Under the pieces are notes generated by a model. It saw only the letters and a list, made by a program, of their open reading frames with translations. It searched no databases and was not told the origin of the DNA. The position numbers and the translations under genes are program-made. A stretch of 6,375 bases of DNA from Rhodocyclaceae bacterium (GTDB lineage: Bacteria > Pseudomonadota > Gammaproteobacteria > Burkholderiales > Rhodocyclaceae). This document shows, one piece after another, positions 4,901 to 6,375 of this stretch (position 1 is its first letter; every line of letters begins with the position of its first letter). The DNA lies in assembly GCA_030689585.1 (NCBI GenBank), contig JAUYFZ010000189.1, positions 1 to 6,375 of the forward strand, read 5' to 3'.

Positions 4901-6375
4901 TATCTTACGCAATCCACATAGCATCCATTACCACTCACTTTAACCAGCCCGTGAATATCGGTTTCAAAACCCGGAAACCTGGCATTGAAATCCCTGGCAA
5001 ACTGTAAATAACGAACAATGGTTCGGTTGAATTCTTCACCGGGAATCAACAACGGAATCCCCGGCGGATAGGGGGTGAGTAACACCGCCGTAATACGCCC
5101 TTCCAGATCGTCAATAGGAACCCGTTCAATATCTCTGTGCGCCATTTTTGCAAAAGCATCGGCGGGACGCATGGCAGGGATCATGTCGGACAGATACATT
5201 TCCGTGGTCAACCGAGCCACATCGTTGGCCTTGTAGAGGTCGTGTATTTCTGCGCAAATATCCGCGAGGCCAATACGTTCATAACGAGGGTGTTTTGCCA
5301 CAAAATCCGGCATCACCTTCCATAAAGGGTGGTTCTTGTCGTAATCGTCCTTGAACTGCTGAAGTTCCGTAACCATGGTGTTCCAACGGCCCTTGGTAAT
5401 GCCGATGGTAAACATGATAAAAAAGGAATACAGCCCTGTCTTTTCGACGATGACGCCATGCTCGGCCAGATACTTGGTCAAAATAGCGGCGGGGATACCC
5501 CAGTCGGCAAAATCGCCATCCACATCAAGGCCGGGCGTGATCACCGTGGCCTTAATCGGGTCCAGCATATTGAAACCTTTGGCCAATTTACCGAAGCCAT
5601 GCCAGTGCTCCTTGGCACGCAACATCCAGTCGTCCCTGTCCCCCACGCCCTCGTCGGCGAGTTCTTCCGGGCCCCAGACCTTGAACCACCAATCGGCTCC
5701 CCATTCAGCATCCACCTTGCGCATGGCCCGTCGAAAATCGAGGGCTTCCTTGATGGATTCTTCCACCAGCGCGTGCCCACCGGGTTCTTCCATCATGGCA
5801 GCGGCCACATCGCAGGAGGCGATAATCGCGTATTGGGGGGATGTGGACGTGTGCATCAGGAACGCTTCATTGAAGACATCGCGATCCAGATGGCGTGTTT
5901 CGGAATCTTGCACAAGAATCTGTGACGCTTGAGAAAGCCCAGCCAACAGCTTGTGCGTCGATTGCGTCGAGAACAGCATCGACTCCTTGCAACACGGACG
6001 ATCTCGCCCAATGGCGTGCATCCCCTTGTAAAAATCATGGAAAGTAGCGTGAGGTAGCCAAGCTTCGTCAAAATGCAACGTGTCGATCTTGCCGTCCAGC
6101 ATTTCCTTGATGGCCTCAACGTTGTAAAGAATGCCGTCGTAAGTGCTCTGAGTAATGGTCAGCACGCGAGGGCGGGCCGTCGGATCGCGTTCCAGCGTTT
6201 CGCGGGCAAACGGGTTGGCGAGAATCTTCTTGCGAATGTTCTCCCACTTGAATTCTTCCTTCGGAATCGGGCCGATGATGCCAAAGTTATTGCGTGTCGG
6301 CATCAGAAATACCGGCACCGCCCCCGTCATAATGATGGCGTGGAGAATCGACTTATGGCAGTTGCGATCCACCAC
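4900..6375 (-). CDS. Orn/Lys/Arg decarboxylase, biodegradative type (5' end outside the window)
   Basis: PLP-dependent fold-type I amino acid decarboxylase of the AdiA/LdcC/SpeF group, a cytosolic enzyme that turns a basic amino acid into its polyamine and CO2 while consuming a proton. The visible 491 residues start within the PLP domain at VVDRNCHKS; compared with E. coli AdiA or LdcC (about 715-755 residues) some 240 N-terminal residues, including the wing domain, lie beyond the window. Key sites: HFDEAW at 101-106 (the Asp that contacts the PLP ring nitrogen), STHK at 139-142 with the Schiff-base lysine K142, HTSTSP at 175-180, HWHGF at 257-261, LDPIK at 271-275 and PYPPGIPLLIPGE at 435-447. 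FGIIGPI, LHFDEAW and the GRWNTMV-FKDDYD stretch look closer to AdiA than to LdcC, so arginine is my preferred substrate, tentatively. The frame is open throughout, and the stop overlaps the parA start by one base. Confidence 0.95.
   Translation of the reverse strand: MVDRNCHKSILHAIIMTGAVPVFLMPTRNNFGIIGPIPKEEFKWENIRKKILANPFARETLERDPTARPRVLTITQSTYDGILYNVEAIKEMLDGKIDTLHFDEAWLPHATFHDFYKGMHAIGRDRPCCKESMLFSTQSTHKLLAGLSQASQILVQDSETRHLDRDVFNEAFLMHTSTSPQYAIIASCDVAAAMMEEPGGHALVEESIKEALDFRRAMRKVDAEWGADWWFKVWGPEELADEGVGDRDDWMLRAKEHWHGFGKLAKGFNMLDPIKATVITPGLDVDGDFADWGIPAAILTKYLAEHGVIVEKTGLYSFFIMFTIGITKGRWNTMVTELQQFKDDYDKNHPLWKVMPDFVAKHPRYERIGLADICAEIHDLYKANDVARLTTEMYLSDMIPAMRPADAFAKMAHRDIERVPIDDLEGRITAVLLTPYPPGIPLLIPGEEFNRTIVRYLQFARDFNARFPGFETDIHGLVKVSGNGCYVDCVR

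Noticed and set aside
5329..5932. 198- and 185-codon plus-strand ORFs opposite the decarboxylase
   Set aside because: Both are antisense to well-conserved decarboxylase motifs and overlap each other in different frames. They are products of codon bias, not genes.

Overview
The window reads as chromosomal DNA from a Gram-negative proteobacterium. Base composition is moderate by eye, and the gene types (an NtrC-family sigma-54 activator, RpiA, CobD/CbiB, an AdiA/LdcC-type decarboxylase) together with many short palindromic repeats of the 'ccctcccctt-g-aaggggaggg' kind suggest a beta- or gammaproteobacterium. A betaproteobacterium is slightly favoured. This is inference; no rRNA or other marker gene is present.

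Layout, left to right. Positions 1-178 hold repeats only. A cobD/cbiB gene (minus, 179-1099) makes adenosylcobinamide phosphate in B12 synthesis and is bracketed by a perfect 44-bp inverted repeat. Positions 1100-1341 are dense in repeats, and part of that array has become the C-terminal coding tail of the next gene. That gene (minus, 1204-2676) is a PAS-AAA+-Fis activator of sigma-54 RNA polymerase. A 315-bp gap (2677-2991) follows. It has no convincing protein gene, but on the plus strand it carries a good -24/-12 promoter, a dyad upstream of it, strong hairpins with C-rich loops, and a final hairpin followed by a T-tract. I read this as a candidate sigma-54-dependent small RNA divergent from its likely activator. 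rpiA (minus, 2992-3678) and a small unknown gene (plus, 3703-3909) then start back to back with only 24 bp between them. A repeat element at about 3967-4131, bounded by a 15-bp direct repeat, has replaced the C-terminus of a ParA-type ATPase gene (minus, 4070-4900). That gene overlaps by one base the end of an Orn/Lys/Arg decarboxylase gene (minus, 4900 to beyond 6375, cut by the window edge).

How it fits together. The housekeeping genes (cobD, rpiA, decarboxylase) look ordinary and intact where visible. The decarboxylase and ParA genes form a translationally coupled pair with no parB in view. The interest lies between genes: the sRNA candidate beside a sigma-54 activator, recalling the Qrr/LuxO arrangement, and a repeat family that sits at gene ends, rewrites protein C-termini and could allow inversion of the cobD segment.
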